NCBI GenBank assembly: GCA_022701365.1
Contig: JAKUHH010000032.1
Location: forward strand, 1-64,000
Reading direction: 5' to 3'
Source of the DNA: Mycocentrospora acerina
Taxonomy: Eukaryota; Ascomycota; Dothideomycetes; Pleosporales
Length of the DNA: 64,000 nt
Made by a program: the position numbers and the translations under genes. Positions 1 to 10,393 of this stretch are shown here, piece after piece; positions within the stretch are counted from its first letter, which is position 1; each line of letters starts with the position of its first letter. The notes below the pieces were generated by a model, which did no database searches, was not told the origin of the DNA, and worked only from the letters and a program-made list of their open reading frames with translations.

Positions 1-2100
1 TATTAAAATTACCTGCTAGTAAAAAAGGTTGTTTTAAATCTAGGCTTAAGAGCAGCCTTTACACAGTCTTTTAACTATTAGACTGTCTTTTAGAATCTGC
101 TGCTAATTCTTTTTTATTATAAAGATTAAGCAGAAGAAAATCTTCTACTAAGCCTGTTATTTCTAGAACTATTTAATCTGCGTCTTTGCTTATATCTAGC
201 CTTAAGCTATACTTTAGGCTAGTTTTAGTGTAGACATAGATAGCAGTTCTAGGCCTTCTAATAGTTTCTAGTAAAACTAGAGTATAGGCAGGATGTTGTA
301 GTAAGAACTACTTATCCTGCTTATCTAGCTACACGCTAGGTTCTTGCACTAGAATTAGGTCTGCTTTTCTAGCAAATGTTATTTCTAAGAGAGACTATTA
401 GGTTTCTTGTCTTTTTCCTACATTATATTATAGAAATACAATTTCTCCTTTTCTTTTAGATATAGGATTATCTAAGATATCTGTGCTAGAATAAGCGTTT
501 TTTTGTATACTTATAGTGTAGTAACTAGTAGAGTAGTAGTATTATTGCTATTGCTATTGCTATTTCTAGCACTAGCATTGTAAGCAGTGTTAACGCTAGG
601 ACTAGTAGTAGTAGTGTTTGTTTCTGCTATTTCTGTGTTTTGTGTATTTTTAGATAGCCTATAACTATACTTATAGCTTGTTGCTATGTGTTCTCTTTTG
701 CAGTTCCTGTAGATAGGGGATTAGTGTTAGCATAGACTACCTGTTGTGCTGCAATCTTTGCAGCTTGCGTGATCTTTTGTATAGTGCTCTAAGCTGCAGT
801 ATTTGCAGCCTATTTTTTTGCAGCTATCTTTAGTGTGCCCTTGCTTATAGCAGCTAGAGCAGAGCTTTGCTATACTAGGTATCTTGTAGGCTACTAGAGA
901 GGCTCTCTTTTCTGCAATAGCTAGTAATTTTCTAGCAAGTAGTGCGTTGCACTCTTGTTAATTTTTTACTGTAAAATTAATAGAGGTATATCTCCTATTA
1001 GGAGCAGTACTATTTAACTTTTCTAGTTTTGCTCTAGGCATTAGCTACCTAGAGTTGCCTTGTATAGTAACATTATTAAATATTTCTATTTCTGTTTTTA
1101 GAAGGGTAAGGTTTAGTAAAAACTTATTGTGTGCATAGACATAGTAAGCTACTACTTAGATCTAGCTCTCTAATTTCTGAATTTTTTAGTATTAAAATAG
1201 GACACTAGAAATCTAGCTATCCTAATTTTTAAGCAAAAAATCAGCGTTGTAGGCGTCTGTTGTTGTAATAACAATATTATTATTAGTAGTATAGCTAATT
1301 TTAGCAACTACAGGGGCTTTATTTATAATAGCAGCTAGAGCAGTATTTATAGCGTCTCTCTGCTATAGTACAATTAAAGTATGTTAAAAGTCTTAGTTTG
1401 TAACTATAATTAACTCCTTTTGCTTTTGCTGCTCTAGAGTAGCTTACAAGTGTTGTTTTTTAGTTTTTTAAGTATTTTTACTATTACTGCTATTAGTAGC
1501 AAAAGCAGAGTTTTCTAGGCCTGCTACTTAAGCCTATAATTTTGTGTTATTTTTATTGTTATTTGCTATGTTTTCTGTGTTGTTTTTGTGTTAGTTTATA
1601 GTGTTTTTGTGTAATTATTGCAGTTAAATTTAAATAGCTTTTACATCTCTTACTAGCTCCTAAGTAGTAGTGTAGTTGCAGATAAGCCTGCCTTCTACAA
1701 CAGCTTCTGCCTAAGCTAGCAGCTCCTTAGTAGCTACTCTAGTGTTATTGTCTGCACTAAGTAGTAGTGCATCTTAAAATGCTTTAATACCTTGTTTTAC
1801 TAGGTATTCTTACCTCTCTTTCTGCTTAGCAGTGCTTATCTAGATAGATAGCCTTTTCTAAATTGTCTTTTTTAGTAAGCGTTGCTCTGTTGTTTGTTTT
1901 TTTAAAGCTCTAAGCTCTTGTTCTACATTAATATTAGCTAGCTTATCTTCACTCTCTTCTATCTCCTCCTTGTCTGAGTAGAGTATAGAATAAGGGTTAG
2001 CTGTTCTAGTACTAGGCCTAAGGCTAGGGCTAGGACTAGGACTAGGGCTAGCCCTAGCACTAGTTCTAGGAAATTGAAAATCAGGTGGTTGGGGTCTATT
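1..2100 (-). mobile_element. Degenerate gag-like ORF of a retroelement (CCHC zinc knuckles)
   Basis: Read on the minus strand, this AT-rich block keeps clear coding traces broken by stop codons. Around 2080-1900 there is a Ser-Pro-rich run followed by a charged, coiled-coil-like stretch. At about 871-821 there is a Cys-X2-Cys-X4-His-X4-Cys zinc knuckle (CSSCYKQGHTKDSC), directly followed at about 815-768 by a second Cys/His cluster (CKYCSLEHYTKDHASC). Tandem CCHC knuckles after a charged region are typical of the nucleocapsid-like first ORF of fungal non-LTR elements and of LTR-element gag. No reverse transcriptase is visible because the element runs off the left edge. Abundant TA dinucleotides and TAG/TAA stops fit RIP decay. 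The exact element class is inferred. Confidence 0.6.
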
Positions 2101-2939
2101 TCTAGTGTTAGCAGGAGGGCTGTTTCTAGCCTCTTGACGTTCTGGTGTAGTTATGGTCTGAGCGTTGAATGTTGAAAAATTAACGTTGCAAAACTGCAGG
2201 ATTGCAACCTAGCTGCAAACCACCACCCTAGGCCTTAGGGCTCTAGAAATTAGAGGAGAGACTGTCTGATGTGTGTTAAGATAGTATCTGATGAAATATT
2301 AATGCCGCAGGCGTCAGAACAGACGCGCTGAAAAAGGCAAAGTTGGTGTGGTTGTTACTTATCTTAAAGATGTTCAAAATATTAAGATCTTATTCTATAC
2401 TTAATTTTAGTAGTTAATAACCTTTTAATACTAGTACTAATATAGAATTAGTATAATATTAGTTATTAGAGATAGAGTAAGTTTAAGGAAATAAGGCTAG
2501 TTTAATTTATGTATCTAGGATACACTGTAATTAAGGGTAAGAAACAAAAAGTAGATTAATTAACAAGGTTAAACATATTACTATAAGGGTGGTGTTCTTA
2601 CTAACTATATACTTAATCTACAGTGTAGTGCTTAGTACTGATTATGATGCTCATTGTACTAATCACACTAATTACACTAAGCACTAAGCACTAAGCACGT
2701 CACGTGACTCAGGCTTTCTCAGTTATAATGAGGCTGGGTGATTGGTCAGGGCGCACCCCTTGACCAACCTGGTCTTAACAAGGAGTATACTTTAGTAACT
2801 ATAATATATCATAACTGCCTAAGCACCTTCTCTTTCACTATAAATACTATAAGAAAAAGAAAAATTTAAAACAAAAAGAAATTAGTAAGCTTATAATAGC
2901 TGCTATTTTTAATACTAAAGGAAGGTAAATTACTTTGCT
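2101..2939. other. Non-coding stretch, mostly AT-rich
   Basis: I see no gene here. Most is AT-rich. A less AT-rich patch at about 2630-2790 contains short direct repeats (ACTAAGC three times) and a CACGTGAC motif, and could be a promoter or untranslated remnant of a retroelement, but nothing ties it to a specific one. Confidence 0.5.
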
Positions 2940-3227
2940 AATGTTTTTATAAAAAATAGAGATAGTAATAGTAAAATAGCTTTTTGCTATAAAAGTATGA
3001 ACCTAAAAGCTTCTTATAATAATATAGATCTATTTATAAACTCTATATATAGTATAGCTATATTGTAAGAATACTACTACTATTTCACTAGACTTCTAAG
3101 GCTCTAGTAAAGAGAGCTTAGTCTAGGTAGGGAAAACAGCGCCTTATAGACTAACATCTGCAAAGGCATTATTGTATTTAGTATAGCTAGTAAGATAGAT
3201 TAATATAATATAATTAAAGAAAAAAAA
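2940..3227 (+). mobile_element. LINE 3'-end relic, copy A, heavily RIP-mutated
   Basis: This segment matches the reverse complement of 8221-8520. The shared core includes GGAAAACAGCGCCTTATAGA near 3131-3150, and both copies end in a short A-rich tail after a TAATATAATATAA-like stretch. Between the copies the differences are largely C-to-T and G-to-A, with copy A having the T and A states. An A-tail with a fixed 3' end and a ragged 5' end is typical of truncated LINE insertions. No coding capacity remains. Confidence 0.65.
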
Positions 3228-3290
3228 CATTATCTTAGCTTCTTCATCTACCTCTTGCTCTGCTATATAGCACTTAAGCTAAGAGGGTGT

Positions 3291-3418
3291 GTTAGCCTAC
3301 GCCTGAGAGCGCACAAGTGCAAGCACGTGTGCTCGCACGTGAGCACTCAACTCCTCTATAGTCTCCGAGTCCTATACTCCTAATAATACAACAATTTCCT
3401 CCTGATTGTTCATTCACA
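3291..3418 (+). repeat. Short LTR-like repeat, copy 1
   Basis: About 128 bp beginning TGTTAGCC and ending TTCACA, with several CACGTG palindromes followed by a conserved CACTCAACTCC/TATA-like block and a CTATACTCC block. Related copies lie at 3748-3870, 6242-6358, 8171-8220 (truncated, inverted), 23003-23077 and 25005-25090 (inverted). The TG...CA ends and internal TATA-like element suggest a very short LTR or solo LTR; the family is not identified. Confidence 0.55.
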
Positions 3419-3483
3419 CTCGTACTAATCCTAAAGTATATTAGAATGTGTACAATCTGTAGACTTTCATCAGTTTGGCCTAT

Positions 3484-3660
3484 CATCCTCCCTTATATTA
3501 GATAGGAAGAGAGTCCGTAATTGCCAGTTTGTTCTTTGATACTGTTTTAAGCTTGGTTTTCACATGCGTGTCAGTAGCTTTATCGTCCGCTCTTTCCGGC
3601 TCTTAATGCCAATGGCGCTAGCTATGATTAGGGCCGCAAAGGCGAGATTTGGGTTCATAC
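3484..3660 (-). pseudogene. Fragment of a glutamine-synthetase-family gene
   Basis: On the minus strand the codons from 3660 read MNPNLAFAALI followed by a relic of the same region in the ligase gene at 32855-34210 (MNPYLAFAALI there). Nucleotide similarity continues to about 3484, through the equivalent of the SLSHM and TVSKDELATVES segments, with many C/T and G/A differences. Upstream of the Met the similarity stops. The NPYLAFAAL motif is characteristic of the C-terminal part of glutamine-synthetase-fold enzymes. The fragment lies between two LTR-like repeats in the same orientation (3291-3418 and 3748-3870), so it may have been captured by a small retroelement. It cannot encode a functional enzyme. 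Confidence 0.7.
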
Positions 3661-3747
3661 ATATTACATAAATTGTTGCTCTCCTATTGTAGAGCAGTTG
3701 CCTATCTATCCACCTAATACTTTTATATATCAAACCTAAGCTGAGGG

Positions 3748-3870
3748 GGCGTTTCATCCTGCACGTGTGTGGTGTAAGCACGTGTGCAAGCACATGAGCA
3801 CTCAGCTCCTACATATACTCCGAGCCGTACACTCCTTACAATATAACACGTTATTTTTGATTGCTTCCCC
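3748..3870 (+). repeat. Short LTR-like repeat, copy 2
   Basis: Divergent copy of the 3291-3418 repeat. It shares the CACGTGTGCAAGCACATGAGC-like palindromic region, the GAGCACTCAGCTCC block and the CACTCCTTA block. It lies in the same orientation as copy 1, about 460 bp downstream, with the glutamine-synthetase fragment between them. Confidence 0.5.
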
Positions 3871-4658
3871 ACGCTCTAATGCTTAAGTGCATTGTCCGTT
3901 ATTACATTTGCAGGGTGAACCTGAGCTATCATTTCTTTCTTTACTTCTGACCTTCCGAAACTGGATTACGGTATTCTTAGTATTCCGTCGTTCAATTAAA
4001 TACTCCACAATTAGCGGCTTGATCGTATTTTAGTGTAGATTTTAGTATCTCTTGGGTGAGTAGCGCAATATAAATAGATGTCATTCTCAATAGTACGAAG
4101 ATGCATCACGTCACTAGCTTCTGTAACAATGAAAACATAATTAACATTATGACTTAACTTAGGAATGCAGAATTGTTTCTTAAATTGTTTATCACTTTAT
4201 ATCGCAGTTAAAATACATCGATTGTGAAAACTAAAGTTGCTTAGAAATAAACTTTGAGATCAACATAGTTCATTGCTAGCATTTAATATATTGCAAATTT
4301 CCCAACTTAGTCTAGCAGTAGAATCATTAATAAAAACTTTAATCTATTTTAATCATCCCTATTGCTTTCAACATTTCATAGCTTCAGTAGTATTTATAAA
4401 TGATAACTTTTAGTTATAAGCTGTGTCTTGGGACTATAGAACGATATTGATTTGTGCCTAGTGCGCTTTCACGTGGAATTCTTAGCCTTAGAAGCTCGTT
4501 AAACGGCTAACATCTGTACTGCTCCAGGCCCTTGTTATAAAATGTGAACAGTTTCGTTAGCTGTGTCTCGACTCAGCATCTCCTACACATCTGCCTCAGC
4601 ATCTATTACTATACTCCTAAAGTTCTAGCTAAGCTATATAAAACTCGCCTCTTTCATT
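3871..4658. other. Intergenic, no gene seen
   Basis: AT-rich sequence without a convincing reading frame. The last 150 bases become more pyrimidine-rich ahead of the small gene at 4659 and may contain its promoter, including a TATATAAAA-like box near 4635. Confidence 0.5.
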
Positions 4659-5177
4659 ATGTTACGTTTTGTCTCTCTTAATACCTTTTTCTATGTGTTT
4701 AACCTTCACCCATTCCCGCTCACGGCAGGGAGTCCTGTGACGCTACCAAAATTGCTAGCATCGCGACAGGTTGGCACCAATACTCTGTTTGGGCCAATAA
4801 CATTCCCCTCTGTCCAAATCAGTAATATCAGTATTACTTTTTTCAACTTTGGCGACGAAGTGTTTGATATCTCGTCTATTTCTGTCTTTGGTGACGTTAA
4901 CGACTCTGGGGATTGTACGCAGACGGATAGCAGTACTACAAATCCGAGTGAAGGGACGCAAGTGGTTTTAGGGCCTGGAAACATTCCAGGAAATATACAG
5001 ATCTCAGACGTAAGTTCAAGCAATTTTTCAAAATTAATGTTGAAAAACTACTAATGTCTAGATTCTTCTTAGATCTCTGTTACTTTCTTTAACTTTGTTG
5101 ATGAAGTAGTTGACATCTCTGCGATTACAATCTTTGGAAATGTCAACGACGGAGTGTGCCCACCAAGTAATAACTAG
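4659..5177 (+). CDS. Small spliced hypothetical protein with an internally duplicated motif
   Basis: I do not recognise this protein. Exon 1 runs 4659-5009 and exon 2 runs 5073-5177; the 63-nt intron has GTAAGT at its start, an ACTAATG branch-like site and a TTAG end, and joining the exons keeps the frame (151 residues). The N-terminus is hydrophobic but not a clean signal peptide, so the true start or an additional early intron is uncertain. The notable feature is a repeated block of about 30 residues: QISNISITFFNFGDEVFDIS in exon 1 and QISDISVTFFNFVDEVVDIS across the exon junction, each followed by a (V/I)FG(D/N)VND segment. The duplication across a correctly placed intron argues that it is a real gene. 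It is surrounded by retroelement debris. Confidence 0.55.
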
Positions 5178-6241
5178 ATACTTATGTTTTACAAGCAACC
5201 TGTTTAATTTTAAATGGATACTGACCGACTGGACATTCCTAAAAACAAATTTTTTTTTTTAGAAATGTTGTGTTTTTCTCACAATATGCCTGCTTTATGA
5301 GAATAGAAATCTTATTAAATAAGCGCTTAGGTCTAAATAATGCAACAACGCCTTTGCGATGAAACGTGCAAATATCCAATAATTGACATAGGTACTGCTT
5401 ACTTAAACATCTTTTTTAAAGACAATCATGATATGTTTAATTTTGCAACTGTCGTATACTTTATTTTCAAGTAGCTCTCAGAACTAAATATATCGTGACC
5501 TCTAATAAAACATTGAAAAGTATAGTAAAAGCAATTAATGAATATCTTATCTACATTAACCTTAAGGATAAAGATAAGGAGTAGACATTTTCTCTGCAAA
5601 GATTTTCTTGCAGAAAAAGTGTATTATCTCAAATAAATCATATTGAATATTCGAGAATGTTAGACTAGACGAAGAAATTTAATAAATTGCATATCAAGAG
5701 TGTAGCTTTATGACAGTAAACAATCTTCTTAGTCGGGAACTTTAATTAAGACCTACATGTATTGATTCAAAATAGGGTTGATTCTACTTTAAAATATATA
5801 GAAGAACTAGGACAGGAAGATAAAGCTACAGACACTGTTCTGTTTAGCTATACGTTTTGTGAAGAAGACATAGAAATATTTCTCTATAAAGCTACACTGC
5901 CTAGATTTTTAAAGACCCTAGCTTATGGCATGCTGCTTGATTTAAGATTGGGAACAGCTAGTTTCTTAATACTTGTCAGTTGGCTTAGTTGTAACTAATG
6001 GTTTTATTGTTGTGAACGTTACATAGGAACAGCTTCTTTTCCGCGCCCCTAGGGGCAATCTAAACCTAGTTTATCAATACAGTTTCAGAAAACTGTATTA
6101 GTTATGATAGAATTAGATGTACCACCATCATAGGATAGGGCCAGCATGACTTATCCTTATAACAAACGAGTACGCGCACAGCTGGCCTTGCTTAGCTCAA
6201 TTGAAGCAACAAGGAACTAAAATTAGTCGTATCAAAATATA
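5178..6241. other. AT-rich stretch, one weak ORF
   Basis: Nothing recognisable. A 78-codon frame at 5762-5998 begins MIQNRVDSTLKYIEELGQ and ends in a hydrophobic run, but it has no start context, no intron pattern and no family resemblance I can name, so I do not call it a gene. Confidence 0.4.
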
Positions 6242-6358
6242 TGTCAGCCTACGCTTGAGAGCGCACGTGTGCAGGCACGTGAGCACTCAACTCCTATATA
6301 GGCTCTGAGTCCTATACTCCTAATAAGACAACAAGTTCCTACTAATTGTTGACTCACA
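6242..6358 (+). repeat. Short LTR-like repeat, copy 3
   Basis: About 117 bp starting TGTCAGCCTACGC and ending GACTCACA, closest to copy 1 at 3291-3418, with the CACGTG palindromes, the CTCCTATATAGG block and CCTATACTCCTAATAAGACA. No partner repeat is seen nearby, so it looks like a solo copy. Confidence 0.55.
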
Positions 6359-7659
6359 ATATATTACACTACAAGAAATATAACCAAAGTATCTTTGTGC
6401 TCAAATTTATGTATAATTAGGTTCTTTCCAAATGTTAATAATAATAGCAAAGTGTCTTATATTTTCAAGTCTACGCTGATGCTTTAACATTCTGACCTTT
6501 ACAAAAGAGAAAAGGTAACAACAAAGAGGGCAGGTTATTGTTAACGCTATAATCTAGGTTTTAACGGTCTTTACAGCTGGTAATAGATGTATAAGATATC
6601 TGTAACTTGATAAGCATATGCTAGGTACATGACTTTCTTGCTTGTAGCAATGTTCTTTTTCAACTTGATGATGAAGATAAAGTCAGAACGTTCACTTTAA
6701 CTAATTCTCATTATGTCTGCTTAAATTAATCCACAGAACCGAACTGTTCTCTTTTTTTTTATTTCACAACCCTGCATACTCTAGTAACAACCTGAATATT
6801 TAAATCTGCATGTCCTCTTTCTGATCACTTTCTCAGCCCACTCCTTCCCTTGTAAAGCAATTCTCTCGCCTTCGCCATCTTGTAAAATTCCCCATATCAC
6901 TTTGCCACTACCTGCTCTGAACTGAAATCTCGTCCCTAAGAATTAATCTAGCATCCCGTATGCATCAATGTATGGATTTTTCATTCAGATGAAACATACG
7001 CAGAGGATAAGGCGGTCATCGTGCCATTCAGAATATAGTAGCTTTGATTGGACTTGAGATTGAGCGTAGGAGCGCAAGATAGCAGCTGGAGAATCTGTTG
7101 CCATTTATATAAGGGAGATGCTAGCAGTGTTAATTTAAATCAATGCTTAATGCTATAACGAGTTAGCCTCTTAGTCTTAGTATGACGAACAAGTTCTGTA
7201 AAGGCGACAATTACAATTTTTCAATTCTACTTCTTAAGGCTTATGTGCTTAGTACTTGTGAAGTTATAGAACTAGTAGGCCAAGAGGCTAAAGTTTAGTG
7301 TCACTTTCTGCTTTTCTAGTTTGCTTAATTAGTTGTATAGAAGTTCAGCTCATCATTGATACTAATCAATGACGCTGAAAATGCATCTAATTCTGAGCCT
7401 TATTACGGCCCCCACTCGCTACGCCTTGCCAGATCATATCTTGTATTTTGTTTTTCAATCGGCCGCCATGCTTCCCTGCATCAAAATACAACCCCCAAAA
7501 AAACTTTCGAGATATAGTTGCCGCAGGTGGAATCAAAATATCGTTTTCATTGAGAGTTTAGATTCGATAGATAGTAATAATAATGCTCGAGTTTTTTACG
7601 TAATTACGGGCTTAATTAGACTGCCTTGGTATTTGTTAATGTCTCTTCGTTAGTTTAAG
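6359..7659. other. Intergenic, no gene seen
   Basis: Mixed AT-rich sequence with pyrimidine-rich patches near 6780-6960. Short open frames on both strands (for example 7369-7653, plus) show no family features. The stretch at about 7400-7560 may belong to the same decayed minus-strand coding region as 7660-8206. Confidence 0.4.
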
Positions 7660-8206
7660 TCTTTTGTCTAAGTCCAGTTCTGCCTGTAACCTTCGTATGG
7701 GTACCTTGGGAAATCAAATGGAAACGTTGGGGGACCTGAGAAGTTGGCAGGAATTTCCTCAACCTGATCTCCGCCTTGACATGTTGACCAGCATCTTTCG
7801 AAGGAAATATAACCGGACTCTTTTCCATGAAATTGATCGCAATGTTTAAGTAAGGTAAATGCTCCTTAATGCTCTCCATCAAAGTTAGCCATACCTCCAT
7901 TCAGTCTTTGAGTGTTCCGATGCCATGATTGTTTGTTATGCTCATATCCTAGTTTCTAACAGAAATTTGATTTTCGAAATCCATTGCAAACTGTCGTAAA
8001 CCTTTCGCTGAAATTGCCCAAAAAGGAGCCAAGTAACGATGAATTTGGCCAAATAAATCTTCTGCATTAACTACATTGTGCTTATGTGCAAGTTTATAAC
8101 AGGCACTTAAGTCAGGTGGCAAATGCTGACCTCGTCGTTTGCCACAAGCTTCAGTTGCAGAATTCACGTGTGTGAGGAAACAATCAGGAGGAACTTGTTG
8201 TATCAT
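7660..8206 (-). pseudogene. Decayed coding sequence of unknown family
   Basis: Two minus-strand segments look protein-like but are separated and interrupted. From 8206 to 7949 an 85-codon frame contains LFGQIHRYLAPFWAISAKGL. From about 7850 to 7670 a different frame reads HGKESGYISFERCW and later PPTFPFDFPRYPYEGYRQNW. The first frame opens inside an LTR-like repeat remnant, and a LINE 3' end abuts it at 8221. I cannot name the family. Composition here is less AT-biased than the surroundings, which suggests remains of a host gene or an element ORF rather than chance. Confidence 0.3.
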
Positions 8207-8220
8207 TAGGCGTGTAGGAC
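8171..8220 (-). repeat. Truncated LTR-like repeat, interrupted by a LINE insertion
   Basis: The reverse complement matches the last 50 bases of the LTR-like repeat (CCTAATGATACAACAAGTTC, ending in TCACA). The repeat stops exactly at the T-run that starts the inverted LINE end at 8221, so the LINE appears to have inserted into it. Confidence 0.5.
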
Positions 8221-8520
8221 TTTTTTTTTTTTTTTTTCTTCATTTATATTATATTACACCATCTAACTAGCTAGAATAAATACAATAATGCCTATGCAGA
8301 TATTAGTCTATAAGGCGCTGTTTTTCCTCCTAGGCTAAGCTCTCTTTTCTAGAGCCCTAGAAGCCTAGTAAAACAGTAGTAGTGCTCTCACTACGTGGCT
8401 TGCTAACAGTAGGTTATTCTAAAGCAGGTCTATTTTGTTGTAGTAGGCTTTAGGTCAAGGCTCCTGCAGCAGGCAGCTATCTAGGCTGTTGCTATTTGTT
8501 GTTTTTGTGCGTTGCAGCAG
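8221..8520 (-). mobile_element. LINE 3'-end relic, copy B, with poly-A tail
   Basis: Read on the minus strand, the segment ends in ATAAATGAAG and about 20 A residues (the T-run at 8221-8240). It matches copy A at 2940-3227 but is less mutated, keeping many C and G positions that are T or A in copy A. The poly-A end and lack of a visible 5' part indicate a truncated non-LTR element. Confidence 0.7.
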
Positions 8521-8614
8521 CCTATTGCTAGGCCCCTGTTGCTCGTTGTTGTGGGCTATTGCTAGCCCCCTGTTGCGCGTTGCAGAGGCCTGTTGCTAGG
8601 CCCCTGTTGCACAG
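8521..8614. repeat. Imperfect tandem repeat, about 34 bp x 3
   Basis: Units begin near 8521, 8556 and 8589 and share TTGCTAGGCCCCTGTTGC with small differences. GC-rich compared with the flanks. It adjoins the LINE relic and is probably part of it. Confidence 0.6.
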
Positions 8615-8818
8615 TAGTTGACTTAGATGATAATGTGAATCCTGCTTTAAGAAATTTTATTAAAATTTACTCATCCTTAAGTATTTAGTGTCAAAATTTA
8701 TATGCAGGTACTACAGGTAGTAGCTATAAGACATTTCATCTTGATTACTACAAACATATAATTCAGCCTTAGAGCTGATTCGTTAATTTGCAACCAGTCT
8801 TACATATGAACTCTCAAT

Positions 8819-9939
8819 TCAGTATGACTTCACTGCTGCTAACTTTAATATTTGGTCTGTGATAACAGGCTTTTCCATCGGCTCTGTCCTGTTTTGTGGA
8901 TCTGGCTTTCCATCTCTCTCTGGCGGACCCTGCTTGCGAATATTGCAGTGTGGCCAATGCGTTGTACCCTGCCATGTGTTGAAGAGTTCAGCCTTGAGTG
9001 CGAGATCTTCTTTTTTCGCCAACTTGGCAGGCGTCATACAGATGTACTGAACATGACGAATGCGGGATCCTTGCGGAAAGCAGGCATAGTGCATGGTTCG
9101 AGAGTCCCTGTTGAAATTAGCGTCTTTACCAGCAAGAAGGATGAAAACGGGATGAACAATGCATACCAAAGCACAAGATCGCCTTGGTCAAGGTTAATTT
9201 TCTCCAACTTGCACCCGCGGTCTGTGAACCATTTCAAATCCTCGTCTTTGAAAATAAATAGATCTTTAAAGTCCTCAAACTCTGGCGGCTTGTCCTCATG
9301 GTTATCTTGCTCCCTCTTCTCGCGGAAGAATTCGTTGTATAGCTTTGACGAACCCTTCATCAAGATCAAACCTCCATCTTCCGGTCCATTGGGCTGGTAA
9401 TTCAACAGACCCTGCACACACTGCATACCCTTACGTTGTGGCGACTGATCGCAGTGTGGCCACGGGCTCCACTTGAGATCTTTCTGGCGCGGCAGAGTAA
9501 TGTTCATTCCATCAAATGAGCAAAGGAGTTCGTCGGTACCCCAAAGCTTGCTAAAGGTCTCGACAATCTTAGGTTCTGTGCGTGCCTCCCTGGATTTACA
9601 TCAGTCTATCAGTTCATCCTCATTCAAGTATAGAACGAACCAGACAAATTTCTCATGGGTGCTAGAGTAAGCAAAGTACATCCCACCCTTGAAGCTCACA
9701 GGCAGATGGTCCTGTGTCCATGTTGATTCATCGTCGGGATCGAAACCGCGACCAAAGGACTGCAGCCATTCGATTTGCTTTTTTTTATAATACTCTGCAC
9801 GCTCTGATGAGATGACACCTTTGATAACCGCGCATCCTTCGCGGTGAAATTCATCGCGCCAGTCGCCATAAACTGTGCCGTCATGCAAGATAAGGTCGAC
9901 ACCGGTATCAGGCTTTGGCTCTTCTGCGTGAGGTGCCAT
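8819..9939 (-). CDS. Phytanoyl-CoA dioxygenase (PhyH) family protein, copy 1
   Basis: Likely a non-haem Fe(II)/2-oxoglutarate-dependent oxygenase. Three exons (9939-9641, 9589-9167, 9107-8819) are joined by introns of 51 and 59 nt with clean GT-AG ends, giving 336 residues in frame. The ATG at 9939 (MAPHAEEPK) is preferred over an upstream in-frame ATG because similarity with copy 2 starts just after it. The iron ligands are visible as His-X-Asp in WPHCDQS and the distal His in DSRTMHYACF. An early GDWRDEFHREGCAVIKGVI block and a late ERDG-X2-DP-X-NR-X-EP block are shared with the second copy at 15690-16812. The substrate is unknown. The gene is divergent from the hydrolase at 10394, about 450 bp apart, suggesting shared control. 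It appears intact. Confidence 0.85.
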
Positions 9940-10393
9940 TGTTTTAGAGAATGAAGCTAAGTCGATGCTGCAATTTGCGAAGTAGCCGTGATCGAACTCG
10001 AGGCTGCTTAAGCGAATAGTCACAATGCTGTGCGCCAGAAACTTCAATTGTGCTCAAGGAATGATTTATATAAAGAGGAAAACCAAATTTTCTCAGATCT
10101 TTATTCTGAACCCTACGAGTGATCATCCAGAAACTCTTTTCAAATTTCGTCGGCATATGTGGGCGCGGTTATCGTCTACCCCGCATTGTGAGTTGATGGA
10201 GGATTTTGTGGGGCTCGGAAAATGGGGGCTGACGAAGATCCATGTTACGAGCAGTTGCCGGGGTGGGTCCCGACGTAGTTGCAAGGCGAGCTTACTATCT
10301 TTACCGTAGGTTCCAAGTATTTCTAACAATCACAATCTAGAGAATTTTTTTGGACCTCTGTACCGAATTCACATCTGTTTGATCTTATTGAAA
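9940..10393. promoter_or_regulatory. Shared divergent promoter region
   Basis: This 454-bp interval separates the starts of the minus-strand PhyH gene and the plus-strand hydrolase. A TATATAAA-like box on the plus strand near 10065-10075 is visible. No operator can be assigned by eye; shared regulation is inferred from the divergent arrangement. Confidence 0.4.

Noticed and set aside
2010..2070. Telomere-like repeat (CTAGGG/CTAGGA units)
   Set aside because: Units are irregular, internal, and code for a Ser-Pro run in the gag-like ORF.
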